Source: Paracoccaceae bacterium (GTDB taxonomy: Bacteria > Pseudomonadota > Alphaproteobacteria > Rhodobacterales > Rhodobacteraceae). From it: DNA of 64,000 nucleotides. Location: assembly GCA_024642725.1 (NCBI GenBank), contig JAHEAO010000003.1, positions 1 to 64,000 of the forward strand. The letters are read 5' to 3'. Below are positions 45,099-53,797 of this stretch, in pieces (the first letter of the stretch is position 1; each line of letters starts with the position of its first letter). Under the pieces are notes generated by a model, which ran no database searches, had not been told where the DNA came from, and saw only the letters and a list, made by a program, of their open reading frames with translations. A program made the position numbers and the translations under genes.

Positions 45099-46585
45099 TG
45101 GCAGGTCTCAACACACTGACAATCGCGGAAGCGCGAGACAAGTTGCGCAGCGGCGAAACCACTTCTGTTGAGTTGACGGAATCCTGTTTGAATGCGGTTG
45201 AGGCATCCAAAGCTCTCAACGCCTTCGTTCACGATACACCAGAGATCGCACTGGCTCAGGCCAAGGCCGCCGATGATCGCATCGCCAAGGGGGACGCACC
45301 CGATATGTGCGGTATCCCCTTGGGAATAAAGGATTTGTTCTGTACAAAGGGTGTCCCGTCTCAGGCAGGTTCTGCAATTCTGAAAGGGTTCAAGCCAGAG
45401 TATGAATCCACCGTTACGCAGAATCTCTTTGATGCTGGCGCGGTCATGCTGGGCAAATTGAACATGGATGAATTCGCCATGGGTTCCAGCAACGAGACTT
45501 CGACATATGGAAATGTCGTGAATCCCTGGCGACGCGGGAATGACGACACGGCATTGACCCCCGGCGGTTCTTCTGGCGGCTCCGCCAGTGCCGTCGCCGC
45601 AGATCTCTGCCTTGCCGCGACCGGCACAGATACGGGCGGCTCGATCAGACAGCCTGCGGCGTTCACCGGCACCGTCGGTATCAAGCCGACCTACGGGCGC
45701 TGCTCGCGCTGGGGGATCGTCGCCTTCGCCTCGTCGCTGGATCAAGCCGGCCCCATGACCAAGACGGTGCGCGACGCCGCGATCATGCTCGAAGCGATGT
45801 GCAGCCATGATCCCAAGGATTCGACCAGCACGGACCTGCCGGTGCCGAATTTCGAGGCTGCGCTCACGGGTGACATTCGCGGCAAGAAGATCGGAATTCC
45901 CAAAGAATACCGGATGGACGGGATGCCCTCCGAAATTGAACAACTCTGGTCGGACGGGACCGCGATGATGAAGGATGCCGGTGCCGAGATCGTGGACATC
46001 TCGTTGCCTCATACCAAATACGCGCTTCCGGCCTATTACGTGATCGCCCCGGCCGAAGCTTCGTCCAACCTGGCTCGTTACGACGGTGTTCGATACGGCC
46101 ACCGCGCCAAGTTGGCGCAGGGGGACGGTATCACCGAAATGTATGAAAAGACCCGCGCCGAAGGTTTCGGCCATGAAGTGCAGCGGCGCGTAATGATTGG
46201 CACCTATGTTTTGTCGGCAGGATTTTACGACGCCTATTATAATCGGGCGCGCCGGGTTCGATCGCTGATAAAGCGGGATTTCGAACTCGCATTTGCGGAT
46301 GGTATTGACGCCATCCTGACGCCTGCAACGCCATCTGCCGCCTTCGGCCTGGGCGAAATGGCGGATGCTGACCCGGTGCAGATGTACCTGAATGATGTGT
46401 TCACTGTGACCGTGAACCTGGCGGGTCTTCCGGGTATATCGGTCCCTGCGGGAACAGATAAGAATGGGCTGCCTCTTGGCTTGCAACTGATTGGCCGCCC
46501 GTGGGCAGAGGATGATCTTCTCAACCATGCCTATGTCTTGGAGCGCGCTGCCGGCTTCGTTTCCAAACCTTCAAAATGGTGGTAG
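45098..46585 (+). CDS. gatA: Asp/Glu-tRNA amidotransferase subunit A
   Basis: This 495-residue amidase-signature enzyme has the catalytic Lys in [10 protein letters not shown] near residue 75. The cis-Ser and nucleophile Ser are in [11 protein letters not shown] and [14 protein letters not shown] near 150-180. It liberates ammonia from glutamine for the GatB kinase subunit. gatB is not in the window, so it lies elsewhere; this gatCA pair is common in alphaproteobacteria. Confidence 0.96.
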   Translation: MAGLNTLTIAEARDKLRSGETTSVELTESCLNAVEASKALNAFVHDTPEIALAQAKAADDRIAKGDAPDMCGIPLGIKDLFCTKGVPSQAGSAILKGFKPEYESTVTQNLFDAGAVMLGKLNMDEFAMGSSNETSTYGNVVNPWRRGNDDTALTPGGSSGGSASAVAADLCLAATGTDTGGSIRQPAAFTGTVGIKPTYGRCSRWGIVAFASSLDQAGPMTKTVRDAAIMLEAMCSHDPKDSTSTDLPVPNFEAALTGDIRGKKIGIPKEYRMDGMPSEIEQLWSDGTAMMKDAGAEIVDISLPHTKYALPAYYVIAPAEASSNLARYDGVRYGHRAKLAQGDGITEMYEKTRAEGFGHEVQRRVMIGTYVLSAGFYDAYYNRARRVRSLIKRDFELAFADGIDAILTPATPSAAFGLGEMADADPVQMYLNDVFTVTVNLAGLPGISVPAGTDKNGLPLGLQLIGRPWAEDDLLNHAYVLERAAGFVSKPSKWW

Positions 46586-46620
46586 GACCTCTGGAAACGG
46601 GGAAATCAAAGGTACGATAA

Positions 46621-47250
46621 ATGCGAATTGTGTTCGCCATACTGTCGTTGGGAAGCCTTGTGGCTTGCGCAGGACAGCCCGTTCCGGACTCGGGCGCTGG
46701 TGTCGGATTCAACGACTATTCCAGCTATCAGACAGACCGCATGCGTCGGGATGAGGATCTCGCAGGGGCGATTAGTTCAAGCGCGATCTCGAACGAAACC
46801 ATATCGTCAGGAGCCACCCGTCCGACCGCAGCAAGCGGCCCCGTCGAACTGAACAACCCCGGCATCTCGGATGAACAGGATTTTTCGGCGGTGTCGTCGC
46901 GAGAGACGATCGAGAGTGACCGGCAGCGGATAGAGGCCAATCGCCAAGCCTATACGGTCGTTCAACCCACCGAACTTCCGAAGCGGACCGGATCGTCAGG
47001 GCCGTCTGTCGTCGAATATGCGCTATCAACCCAAAACCGGGTCGGAGAGCCGGTCTATTCTCGTTCGACTATCATGGGACAGTCGCGTTTCAACAAGAAC
47101 TGCTCAAAATATGCATCCTCCGACCAAGCCCAAGAAGCATTCCTGAAGTCCGGCGGGCCCAAGAAAGACAGCATGGGTCTTGATCCTGACGGCGACGGCT
47201 TTGCCTGCTATTGGGATCCGACTCCCTTCCGGCGAGCGGTCTCGAACTAG
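46621..47250 (+). CDS. lipoprotein with excalibur-like C-terminal domain
   Basis: This 209-residue protein starts with a lipoprotein signal (LSLGSLVACAG, lipobox Cys at 18). The middle is low-complexity and Ser/Thr-rich, likely disordered. The last 50 residues contain NCSKYASSDQAQEAF and a DPDGDGFACYWDP calcium-binding-like loop with two Cys, as in excalibur domains. It probably sits in the outer membrane or periplasm. It is one base upstream of a cell-wall amidase gene, which suggests a role at the envelope. Confidence 0.72.
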   Translation: MRIVFAILSLGSLVACAGQPVPDSGAGVGFNDYSSYQTDRMRRDEDLAGAISSSAISNETISSGATRPTAASGPVELNNPGISDEQDFSAVSSRETIESDRQRIEANRQAYTVVQPTELPKRTGSSGPSVVEYALSTQNRVGEPVYSRSTIMGQSRFNKNCSKYASSDQAQEAFLKSGGPKKDSMGLDPDGDGFACYWDPTPFRRAVSN

Positions 47251-47251
47251 G

Positions 47252-47929
47252 GTGCAGATTGTCGACCACCCGTCACCGAATTTCGGAGAAAGGCGGAACG
47301 ACGCGAAGCCTGAACTGATCGTGATTCACTACACAGCGATGGCGACCACTCAACTGGCAGCGGACAGGCTGTGTGACCCCGCAACGGAAGTCTCGGCCCA
47401 TTATCTCATTGCGGAAGACGGCAAGATATTGCGCCTTATCGCAGAAGATTGCCGGGCCTGGCACGCCGGGGCAGGAGAGTGGGGCGGCAAATGCGATATC
47501 AATTCTCGTTCGATCGGCATCGAACTCGCTAACGACGGGTTCAGCCCCTTTGCCAATCGGCAGATCGACGCACTGGAAAGCCTGTTGGCCGGGGTGATGG
47601 CGCGATGGCGCATTCCCATGCAGGGCGTTATTGCCCATTCCGACATGGCGCCGCAGCGCAAGACTGATCCGGGTCCGAGATTTGACTGGCGCCGCCTTGC
47701 GCTGTCCGGACTCGCGGTCTGGCCGGATCATTCAGGCGCATCGGAGACTGACTTCATGTCTGCGGCACGGTGCTTTGGCTATCCAGACGGGCCGACAGAG
47801 GATGTGTTGCGGGCCTTCCGGCTACGGTTCCGTCCTTGGGCTACCGGTCCGCTCGACGCGACGGACAGAGCCATGATCGCGGACCTAGCTGCGCGCTACC
47901 CCGTTGACCCGGCGCCTGCCAGCGCCTAG
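47252..47929 (+). CDS. N-acetylmuramoyl-L-alanine amidase (AmiD-like, amidase_2)
   Basis: This 225-residue zinc amidase cleaves the bond between MurNAc and L-Ala in peptidoglycan or its fragments. The fold is visible from LIVIHYTAM (zinc His), RAWHAGAGEWGG, SIGIELANDGFSPF and VIAHSDMAPQRKTDPGP (zinc His/Asp). A C-terminal peptidoglycan-binding-like helical region follows. GTG 47252 is chosen; it follows the previous stop directly, and the ATG in the longer frame lies inside that gene. No signal peptide is visible, which fits a cytoplasmic AmpD-like recycling role or an unusual export route. Confidence 0.85.
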   Translation: MQIVDHPSPNFGERRNDAKPELIVIHYTAMATTQLAADRLCDPATEVSAHYLIAEDGKILRLIAEDCRAWHAGAGEWGGKCDINSRSIGIELANDGFSPFANRQIDALESLLAGVMARWRIPMQGVIAHSDMAPQRKTDPGPRFDWRRLALSGLAVWPDHSGASETDFMSAARCFGYPDGPTEDVLRAFRLRFRPWATGPLDATDRAMIADLAARYPVDPAPASA

Positions 47930-47938
47930 ATCATCTGT

Positions 47939-48333
47939 CGCGCGGATGGCTGGATGATCACGGGCGGCAACGTCCGAGGAAAGTCCGGACTCCATGAAGC
48001 AAGGGTGCCGGGTAACGCCCGGCCGGGGAAACCCGAGGGAAAGCGCCACAGAAAACAGACTACCGGTCTTCGGTCCGGAAAAGGTGAAAAGGTGCGGTAA
48101 GAGCGCACCGCGGACTTGGCAACAAGGACGGCATGGCAAGCCCCACCCGGAGCAATGCCGAATAGGGACCTCGCGCGGGGCTGGTCGGGCAACCGATACC
48201 GCCCGCAGGGACGCTTCAGCCCAGAGGTCCGGGTTGGCAGCTTGACGCCAGTGGGTAACCGCTGGCGCAGAGGAATGATCATCCAGAGAGGGCGACCTCT
48301 CGGACAGAATCCGGCTTACAGGCCATCCGCGCG
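47939..48333 (+). ncRNA. rnpB: RNase P RNA
   Basis: The 395-base stretch folds as bacterial class A RNase P RNA. The ends pair as P1 (CGCGCGGATGGC at 47939-47950 with GCCATCCGCGCG at 48322-48333). The conserved core CGAGGAAAGTCCGGACTCC follows the 5' end and ACAGAATCCGGCTTA lies near the 3' end (P4 strands). The middle AGGGACCTCGC and CCGAATAGG regions are also typical. It forms the ribozyme that trims the 5' ends of tRNA precursors. Position next to rpmG is not unusual for this lineage. Confidence 0.95.
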
Positions 48334-48466
48334 TATACACGGGGCGATCACCGGCAAATGTCTTGCTACTCACCCGAATTGCTGTTGACTCGGCCCCGGG
48401 GACCAGTAAAAGGCGGGCTTCAAGGATTTCACGGGCAGAGTTTTGTCCGGCTGCAGGAGAAGACAA

Positions 48467-48634
48467 ATGGCGAAACCGACGACGATCAAGATCCGTCTGA
48501 ACTCGACCGCGGATACGGGCCATTTCTACGTGACGAAGAAAAACGCCCGCACGATGACCGAAAAGATGGTCGTGAAGAAATACGACCCGGTCGTCCGCAA
48601 GCATGTCGAATACAAGGAAGGCAAGATCAAGTAG
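48467..48634 (+). CDS. rpmG: 50S ribosomal protein L33
   Basis: This 55-residue ribosomal protein starts with [20 protein letters not shown] and contains [14 protein letters not shown] and a basic end [13 protein letters not shown]. It lacks zinc-binding cysteines, so it is the zinc-free L33 type. ATG 48467 follows AGGAGAAG. A strong terminator follows. Confidence 0.97.
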   Translation: MAKPTTIKIRLNSTADTGHFYVTKKNARTMTEKMVVKKYDPVVRKHVEYKEGKIK

Positions 48635-48660
48635 ATCGCTGCCAGATCGAATTGAACAAA

Positions 48661-48691
48661 GCCGCCCAGATTTCCGGGCGGCTTTTTCTTT
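48661..48691 (+). terminator. rho-independent terminator of rpmG
   Basis: GCCGCCC (48661-48667) pairs with GGGCGGC (48676-48682) around an eight-base loop, followed by TTTTTCTTTT. Confidence 0.92.
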
Positions 48692-48815
48692 TGTCTTGTC
48701 TGAATGCCAGCGTGCGTGCGCAACCAAGGCCTACTTTTGACCGTATTCCTGTCAAAGGATCGACTATCCGTCCTGCTATTGGCCGCTGGAAAACTCAAAA
48801 CAAAGGGTGACCAAT

Positions 48816-49004
48816 ATGAGAGCTTTTCCGATTGTGTTGATTCTTGGTTTGGCCTTGTCTGCATGCGCCACCGTGTCCGAGCGAACAGCGCGGTCAAGCG
48901 GCGTCGGATTTGCCACTTCCGCCAGTTCGACGTCAACGGCACCGGTCGCCGAAGGTGACTACAGGGCCGCGCTCTATCAGGACATTGCAGAAGGCACGCA
49001 ATAA
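48816..49004 (+). CDS. small lipoprotein
   Basis: This 62-residue protein has a lipoprotein signal (FPIVLILGLALSACATV, lipobox Cys near 17) and a short polar mature part rich in Ser/Thr/Ala that ends in YRAALYQDIAEGTQ. ATG 48816 follows AAAGGG. No family is recognised. Confidence 0.6.
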   Translation: MRAFPIVLILGLALSACATVSERTARSSGVGFATSASSTSTAPVAEGDYRAALYQDIAEGTQ

Positions 49005-49010
49005 CAAAAA

Positions 49011-49030
49011 GGCCGGTCCAAAGACCGGCC
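49011..49030 (-). terminator. terminator of the BI-1/YccA gene
   Basis: GGCCGGTC and GACCGGCC form a perfect 8-base stem with a CAAA loop. On the minus strand it is followed by TTTTTG, and it lies 24 bases after the stop of the minus-strand gene. Confidence 0.85.
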
Positions 49031-49054
49031 CAAGCATTGGATCTGTCGCTCTGG

Positions 49055-49792
49055 TTATTCCCGGTTGCCCAGGAACTGCAGCAGGAACATGAACAGGTTG
49101 ATGAAGTCGAGATAGAGGTTCAGAGCGCCCATGATCGCCGACTTGCCCAGCCATTCACTATCCATGGCGTGCGCATGCTGAAGATAGTCGGTCTTGATCT
49201 TCTGTGTGTCATAGGCCGTGAGGCCTGCAAAGATCAGAACGCCGATGATCGAGATTGCGAACATGATGGCAGGCGAACCCAAGAAGATGTTCACGATAGA
49301 GGCGACGATCAGGCCGATCAGCCCCATGATCAGGAACGACCCCCAACCCGAAATATCCTTTTTGGTGGTATAGCCCCAAAGCGATAGCCCGGCGAAAGAG
49401 ATTGCCGTTATCAGGAATGTCTGGGTGATCGATATCCCGGTGAATGCTGCGAAGATCCAGCTTATCGACAAGCCCATGACGGCTGCGAAAGCATAGAAGA
49501 AAAGCTGTGCACCTGCAGCGGACAGGCGATTGATCATCGCTCCGAAGGCGAAGACCATGATCAGCGGCGCAAACATGATCACCCAGCCAAAAAGGTTCGG
49601 CCGCAAGGTCATCGGATCGCGAAAGATCGAAAGCAACGCATCGTTGGACCCTACGGCCCAAGCGGCAAGCGCTGTCACCAAGAGTCCCACGGACATCGTG
49701 CCGTAGACCTTGTTCATATGGGCCCGGAGACCCTCGTCGATTTGGGCCGTCCGTACGCCGGCACCGGCGCGGGCGGTTTGATAGTCAGCCAT
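49055..49792 (-). CDS. Bax inhibitor-1/YccA family membrane protein
   Basis: This 245-residue protein has seven hydrophobic helices of the BI-1 family, with typical HMNKVYGTMSVGLLVTALAAW at the start. The C-terminal part reads GLTAYDTQKIKTDYLQHAHA, where the Asp pair belongs to the family's proton/calcium-sensing site. It is thought to modulate FtsH proteolysis (YccA) or leak calcium. It has its own terminator and an AGGAGG ribosome binding site. Confidence 0.92.
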   Translation of the reverse strand: MADYQTARAGAGVRTAQIDEGLRAHMNKVYGTMSVGLLVTALAAWAVGSNDALLSIFRDPMTLRPNLFGWVIMFAPLIMVFAFGAMINRLSAAGAQLFFYAFAAVMGLSISWIFAAFTGISITQTFLITAISFAGLSLWGYTTKKDISGWGSFLIMGLIGLIVASIVNIFLGSPAIMFAISIIGVLIFAGLTAYDTQKIKTDYLQHAHAMDSEWLGKSAIMGALNLYLDFINLFMFLLQFLGNRE

Positions 49793-49922
49793 TCAACTGC
49801 CTCCTAAATATCTGTCAACAGGCGGACCGCTGTGCGGCTCACCTTCATGCAGAGATATTGGCAGGGCTCACCGATATTTCAAGAAATTCCGCCTTTATTT
49901 TTGCAGTTTTAGCTGTTCCGGG

Positions 49923-50144
49923 TTAGCTGCGCCAATCGGTCGGGACATTCCAGAACGGGCGGCGAGATTCCGCATCCGCTTGTTTGCGGGTCAGGCCGAG
50001 ATCGCGAAGAGCGCTGTCATCAAGGTTTCTCAAGGCGTCGCGCTGCTTTTTTATCGCGAAAACAAGGGGAAGAAGCGATGCGAGCGATGTCCGAGTCGGG
50101 CGCGAGGCGTGGCTGATCTGTGGGTTTGCGGTGAAAGTCATCAT
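49923..50144 (-). CDS. DUF1127 domain protein
   Basis: This 73-residue protein has a DUF1127 motif near the C-terminus (RDALRNLDDSALRDLGLTRKQADAESRRPFW), a basic helical module found in small alphaproteobacterial proteins that can bind RNA. ATG 50144 follows AAGGAG. It is divergent from a LysR gene with 89 bases between. Confidence 0.85.
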   Translation of the reverse strand: MMTFTANPQISHASRPTRTSLASLLPLVFAIKKQRDALRNLDDSALRDLGLTRKQADAESRRPFWNVPTDWRS

Positions 50145-50233
50145 CTTTACTCCTTCTAAATCTGTGATCGATTCGGCTAGTCAGATCATTTTTCTTGATC
50201 TTATTGCCAGCTTCTGATTGATTGGTAAAATGA

Positions 50234-51139
50234 ATGATTGACATGGATTTCATTAGAAAGCGTGATATGCCCCGAAACCTTGACATGACGGCGCTCCGAT
50301 CTTTCGTCGCCGTTGCCGATGCGGGAGGGGTAACGCGCGCCTCCGGCTTTCTGAACCTGACACAATCCGCCGTATCGATGCAGCTCAAAAGGCTCGAGGG
50401 GTCTCTGGGACTGGAACTGATGGATCGATCCGGTCGGACAATCGCGCTGACAGCGTCCGGTGAACAATTGCTGGGGTATGCGCGCCGAATGCTCAGCCTC
50501 AATGATGAGGTCTATGCCCGACTGACCCATCAGGATTTCGAAGGCGAAATTGTCTTGGGGGTGCCGCATGACATCGTCTATCCCGCCATTCCGCAGGTTC
50601 TGCAGAGATTTCATGCCGAATATCCGCGTGTCAAAGTCCAGCTTCTGTCATCCTTTACGCGCTCGTTGAAAGAGCAGTTCGTACGCGGTGAATGCGACAT
50701 GATCCTGACGACGGAAGACACTGTCGATGCAGGGGGAGAAACCTTGACGACGCTCCCGCTCGTTTGGATCGGGGCGCCAGGAGGGCAAATCTGGAAACAA
50801 CGCCCGCTCAGATTAGCGTTTGAGCACCGATGCATCTTCCGATCGGGCGTTCAGGCCGCTCTCGACAAGGCCGGTATTCCTTGGGAGATGGCCATCGAAT
50901 CTGAGCAAAGCCGCACAATCGAGGCAAGCGTCAGTGCCGATCTGGCCGTTCACGCGATGATTGAAGGGACAACACCGCCCTATGTGGAGATCATTCAACA
51001 TGGCGGTGCCTTGCCGACGCTGGCCAAGGTCAAGATAAATTTCTACTGCGGGGACGCGACCAAGAGTCCGGTGATCCGGGATCTGGCGGCGCTGGTGCGT
51101 CAGTCCTTCGGGGTCAAGCAGGTTCATGCGGTGGCGTAA
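50234..51139 (+). CDS. LysR-family transcriptional regulator
   Basis: This 301-residue regulator has an N-terminal helix-turn-helix (DMTALRSFVAVADAGGVTRA and LNLTQSAVSMQLKRLEGSLG) and a substrate-binding domain of two lobes. It probably controls itself and the divergent DUF1127 gene. Starts at 50234, 50243 or 50267 are all possible; none has a good ribosome binding site. Its end overlaps the convergent quinone oxidoreductase gene by 26 bases. Confidence 0.88.
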   Translation: MIDMDFIRKRDMPRNLDMTALRSFVAVADAGGVTRASGFLNLTQSAVSMQLKRLEGSLGLELMDRSGRTIALTASGEQLLGYARRMLSLNDEVYARLTHQDFEGEIVLGVPHDIVYPAIPQVLQRFHAEYPRVKVQLLSSFTRSLKEQFVRGECDMILTTEDTVDAGGETLTTLPLVWIGAPGGQIWKQRPLRLAFEHRCIFRSGVQAALDKAGIPWEMAIESEQSRTIEASVSADLAVHAMIEGTTPPYVEIIQHGGALPTLAKVKINFYCGDATKSPVIRDLAALVRQSFGVKQVHAVA

Positions 51140-52088
51140 TCACCACCTTTCCCGTTGAAGCGCGACTGCGCAAAAGGTCAAGCCCGGCCGCCGCCTGATC
51201 AAGAGGCAGAACATGGCTGATATGTGGGCGCAACCGGCCTTCGCCATACCACTGGAAAAGTTGCGCGAGGCTTTCCGTTAATATTTGCGGCCTGAAGCGT
51301 AAATAGCCGCCCCAATAGAAGCCAATGACACTGATATTCTTGACCAACAGAATGTTGGCCGGGATTTGCGGCACCTCGCCGCTGGCAAAGCCAATCGTGA
51401 GAATCCGGGCTTCCGGGTTGCAGGCCCGCATGGCCGCCGTGAACTGATCGCCGCCGACCGGGTCATAGACGACATCGGCCCCGCCCAAAGCCTTGATGCT
51501 CTCACGGATGTCCATGTTGTCACTATCGATCAGATGGTCAGCCCCAGCGCCCGCGGCCACTTCCAGTTTCTTTGCACCGCGTGCAACGGCAACCACTTTT
51601 GCACCCAAGAGCTTGCCTATTTCGATTGCGGTCAGCCCAACACCACCAGCCGCACCCAGCACCACGAGCGTTTCGCCCGGCCGCAATCCTGCCCGGTAAT
51701 GCAAGGCTAGGTGGCTGGTGCCGTAAGCGACCTGAAATGCTGCGGCATCGGTGAAAGTCATTTCATCGGGCAGCCGAACACAGCGATCCGCAGGAAAGCA
51801 CGCAAATTCCGCCAGACCGCCGCTTCCGGCGAAGACGGCGATACGGTCGCCTAAGGCGAAGGATCTTACCTCGGTCCCGACCTTGTCAACGACGCCGGCG
51901 GCCTCCATGCCCAAAGTAAAAGGCACGGCCGGGGTGTCCTGATAGGAACCGTCGATCATCAGAAGGTCTGCAAAATTCAGGCCGCAAGCCCGGACCCGAA
52001 GCCGCAATTCAGTCTCGGAGGGTTCCGGGATCAAGATGTCTTCGACACTGGGGGCCCGTCCCGACGTCGTGACGCGAAATGCTTTCAT
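51114..52088 (-). CDS. NADPH:quinone oxidoreductase (MDR superfamily)
   Basis: This 324-residue medium-chain reductase lacks catalytic zinc ligands. It has a GroES-like N-terminal domain (RVRACGLNFADLLMIDGSYQ) and a Rossmann domain with ETLVVLGAAGGVGLTAIEIG (NADPH site). The zinc-free enzymes reduce quinones or enones. The gene converges on LysR with overlapping 3' ends. Confidence 0.87.
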   Translation of the reverse strand: MKAFRVTTSGRAPSVEDILIPEPSETELRLRVRACGLNFADLLMIDGSYQDTPAVPFTLGMEAAGVVDKVGTEVRSFALGDRIAVFAGSGGLAEFACFPADRCVRLPDEMTFTDAAAFQVAYGTSHLALHYRAGLRPGETLVVLGAAGGVGLTAIEIGKLLGAKVVAVARGAKKLEVAAGAGADHLIDSDNMDIRESIKALGGADVVYDPVGGDQFTAAMRACNPEARILTIGFASGEVPQIPANILLVKNISVIGFYWGGYLRFRPQILTESLAQLFQWYGEGRLRPHISHVLPLDQAAAGLDLLRSRASTGKVVITPPHEPA

Positions 52089-52415
52089 ATTGCCTCCGAT
52101 GCACGCAAGACCGTCCTACTCAATGCCCGAGTGAATAGCCATATAGCTCAACGAGATTACAACCATAAGGCGAATCGAATTGGGATGAGAGGCCGTTGTC
52201 TGCTCATTTTCAAATTGCGATTTTCCAGTCGCCACGTGCCTCGGCTGGAGCGGTGTTAGCATCTGTGAACGCCCGGTTTTCAGCATGAAGCACTCAAGCT
52301 ATTGAAAAGGCTTCAAGATCGATCGGCGACAACTGGCCTATCCAAAAAGACAGGTTGAGATATGCCGTTCAAAGGCAGAGACAATATGCACGTTAAACGT
52401 TTAAGGAGGTATCCC
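52089..52415. other. intergenic region upstream of the XRE regulator
   Basis: About 330 bases between two divergently oriented genes. Apart from the palindrome at 52393-52404 no clear promoter, repeat or RNA gene is visible. The base composition is more AT-rich than in the neighbouring genes. Confidence 0.4.
52393..52404. promoter_or_regulatory. palindrome at the XRE ribosome binding site
   Basis: TTAAACGTTTAA is a perfect 12-base palindrome that overlaps by two bases the AAGGAGG Shine-Dalgarno sequence (52403-52409) of the XRE gene. It is a good candidate for an autoregulatory operator. Confidence 0.6.
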
Positions 52416-52790
52416 ATGAAACATCCTGTGGATGTGCACGTCGGCAAGAGAATTCGGCACCGCCGCTGGATGGTTGGGATGACGCAACAGCAGTTGGCTG
52501 AGAAAGTCGGAATCAAGTTCCAACAGATTCAAAAGTATGAAACCGGGATGAATCGCGTCAGCGCGTCGCGGTTGTGGGACATCGCCGAAGCAGTTGATGT
52601 TCCAATCAGTTTCTTCTTTGAAGGGTTGGATGCAGATGCTCACGCTGCCCCCGGTTCGTCGTCGATGATCCCGGGTGACATCATGGCAGACAAGGAAGCG
52701 CTGGAACTGGTGCGGTCATACTATTCGATCCCGGAAAACCAACGCCGGCGCCTTTTCGAACTGGCTCGCGTTCTGTCTGACGTAGCCTGA
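52416..52790 (+). CDS. XRE-family transcriptional regulator
   Basis: This 124-residue protein has a Cro/C1-type helix-turn-helix (MTQQQLAEKVGIKFQQIQKY, residues 22-41, then NRVSASRLWDIAEAVDVPISFFFEG). A C-terminal helix (SIPENQRRRLFELARVLS) probably serves dimerisation. Such regulators are widespread in alphaproteobacteria. The strong AAGGAGG before ATG 52416 fixes the start. Target genes are unknown, apart from likely self-control. Confidence 0.88.
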   Translation: MKHPVDVHVGKRIRHRRWMVGMTQQQLAEKVGIKFQQIQKYETGMNRVSASRLWDIAEAVDVPISFFFEGLDADAHAAPGSSSMIPGDIMADKEALELVRSYYSIPENQRRRLFELARVLSDVA

Positions 52791-52860
52791 AATCATCTGG
52801 CCTCTGGCCCTCGGCCCGGCTAGACCCCTTGCAACGTAGTTGCAATGTCAAGGGCGCCAG

Positions 52861-53673
52861 ATGACCGATCTTCCTCAATCCGAGCGTGAAGCCCTGATAC
52901 GGGCCGCTCACGCTGCTGCGGATGCAGCCAGTGCCGTTACGCTAAGGTATTTTCGGGGGTCAGATCTTAACCTCCAGAACAAGGCCGACGGGCATTTCGA
53001 TCCCGTGACCCGCGCGGATCGGGAAGCCGAAGCCGCGATCCGTTCGGTTCTCCAGCAAGTGCGCCCCGCCGACGCAATCCTCGGCGAAGAGCTGGGGCTA
53101 CTGGACGGGCAGAGCGGCTTGACCTGGGTTCTGGACCCCATTGATGGCACTCGTGGTTTTATCAGCGGCACTCCGACTTGGGGCACGCTCATTTCGGTCC
53201 GCAACGACAAGGGTCCGATACTTGGGGTCATCGACCAACCCTATACGGGCGAACGCTTCATTGGCGGGTTTGGTGCCGCGGAGCTTCATCGCTTTGGTGA
53301 GGTATCCCAGATATCAGTTCGCCCGGCTCCAAATCTGTCCGGATCGATCCTGTTCACCACTTTTCCAGAAGTCGGATCGACCGAGGAGGGGGCCGCTTTT
53401 CGCGCCTTGGCAGCGAAGGTCCAGCTGACACGATACGGCATGGATTGTTATGCATATGCCCTTCTGGCGGCCGGAACCGTTGACCTCGTGGTAGAGGCGG
53501 GGTTGCAGGCTTACGACGTGCAGGCCCCAATTGCGGTGATCCAGGCCGCCGGCGGCATAGTTACCAACTGGCGTGGTGGCCCTGCGCATGATGGCGGGCG
53601 GATTCTGGCGGCGGCGAGCGCCGAACTGCATGAAGCTGCCCTTGAGGTTCTGCAGGCCGCTCCGGAGCCATAG
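52861..53673 (+). CDS. hisN: inositol monophosphatase family phosphatase (HisN-like histidinol phosphatase)
   Basis: This 270-residue magnesium-dependent phosphatase has the metal sites GEELG (Glu), WVLDPIDGTRGFISG (DPIDGT motif) and a C-terminal YDVQAPIAVIQAAGG block. The sequence type resembles actinobacterial/alphaproteobacterial HisN, which makes histidinol from its phosphate. Other IMPase substrates cannot be excluded because no his genes lie nearby. ATG 52861 chosen. Confidence 0.8.
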   Translation: MTDLPQSEREALIRAAHAAADAASAVTLRYFRGSDLNLQNKADGHFDPVTRADREAEAAIRSVLQQVRPADAILGEELGLLDGQSGLTWVLDPIDGTRGFISGTPTWGTLISVRNDKGPILGVIDQPYTGERFIGGFGAAELHRFGEVSQISVRPAPNLSGSILFTTFPEVGSTEEGAAFRALAAKVQLTRYGMDCYAYALLAAGTVDLVVEAGLQAYDVQAPIAVIQAAGGIVTNWRGGPAHDGGRILAAASAELHEAALEVLQAAPEP

Positions 53674-53797
53674 GACTTGCCGCAATGCGCCGCATGGCGG
53701 TATGCTGCTGATGTAGCGCTGAGTCCTTTGCCCCTTCTGTCAGCGCAGGAGCACACTTCATCCGAATGGGGCCGACACGAAGTGTAAAGGCTCATCG

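Noticed and set aside
44795..46528. 577-codon minus-strand frame opposite gatC and gatA
   Set aside because: Antisense shadow of gatC and gatA, whose catalytic motifs are complete.
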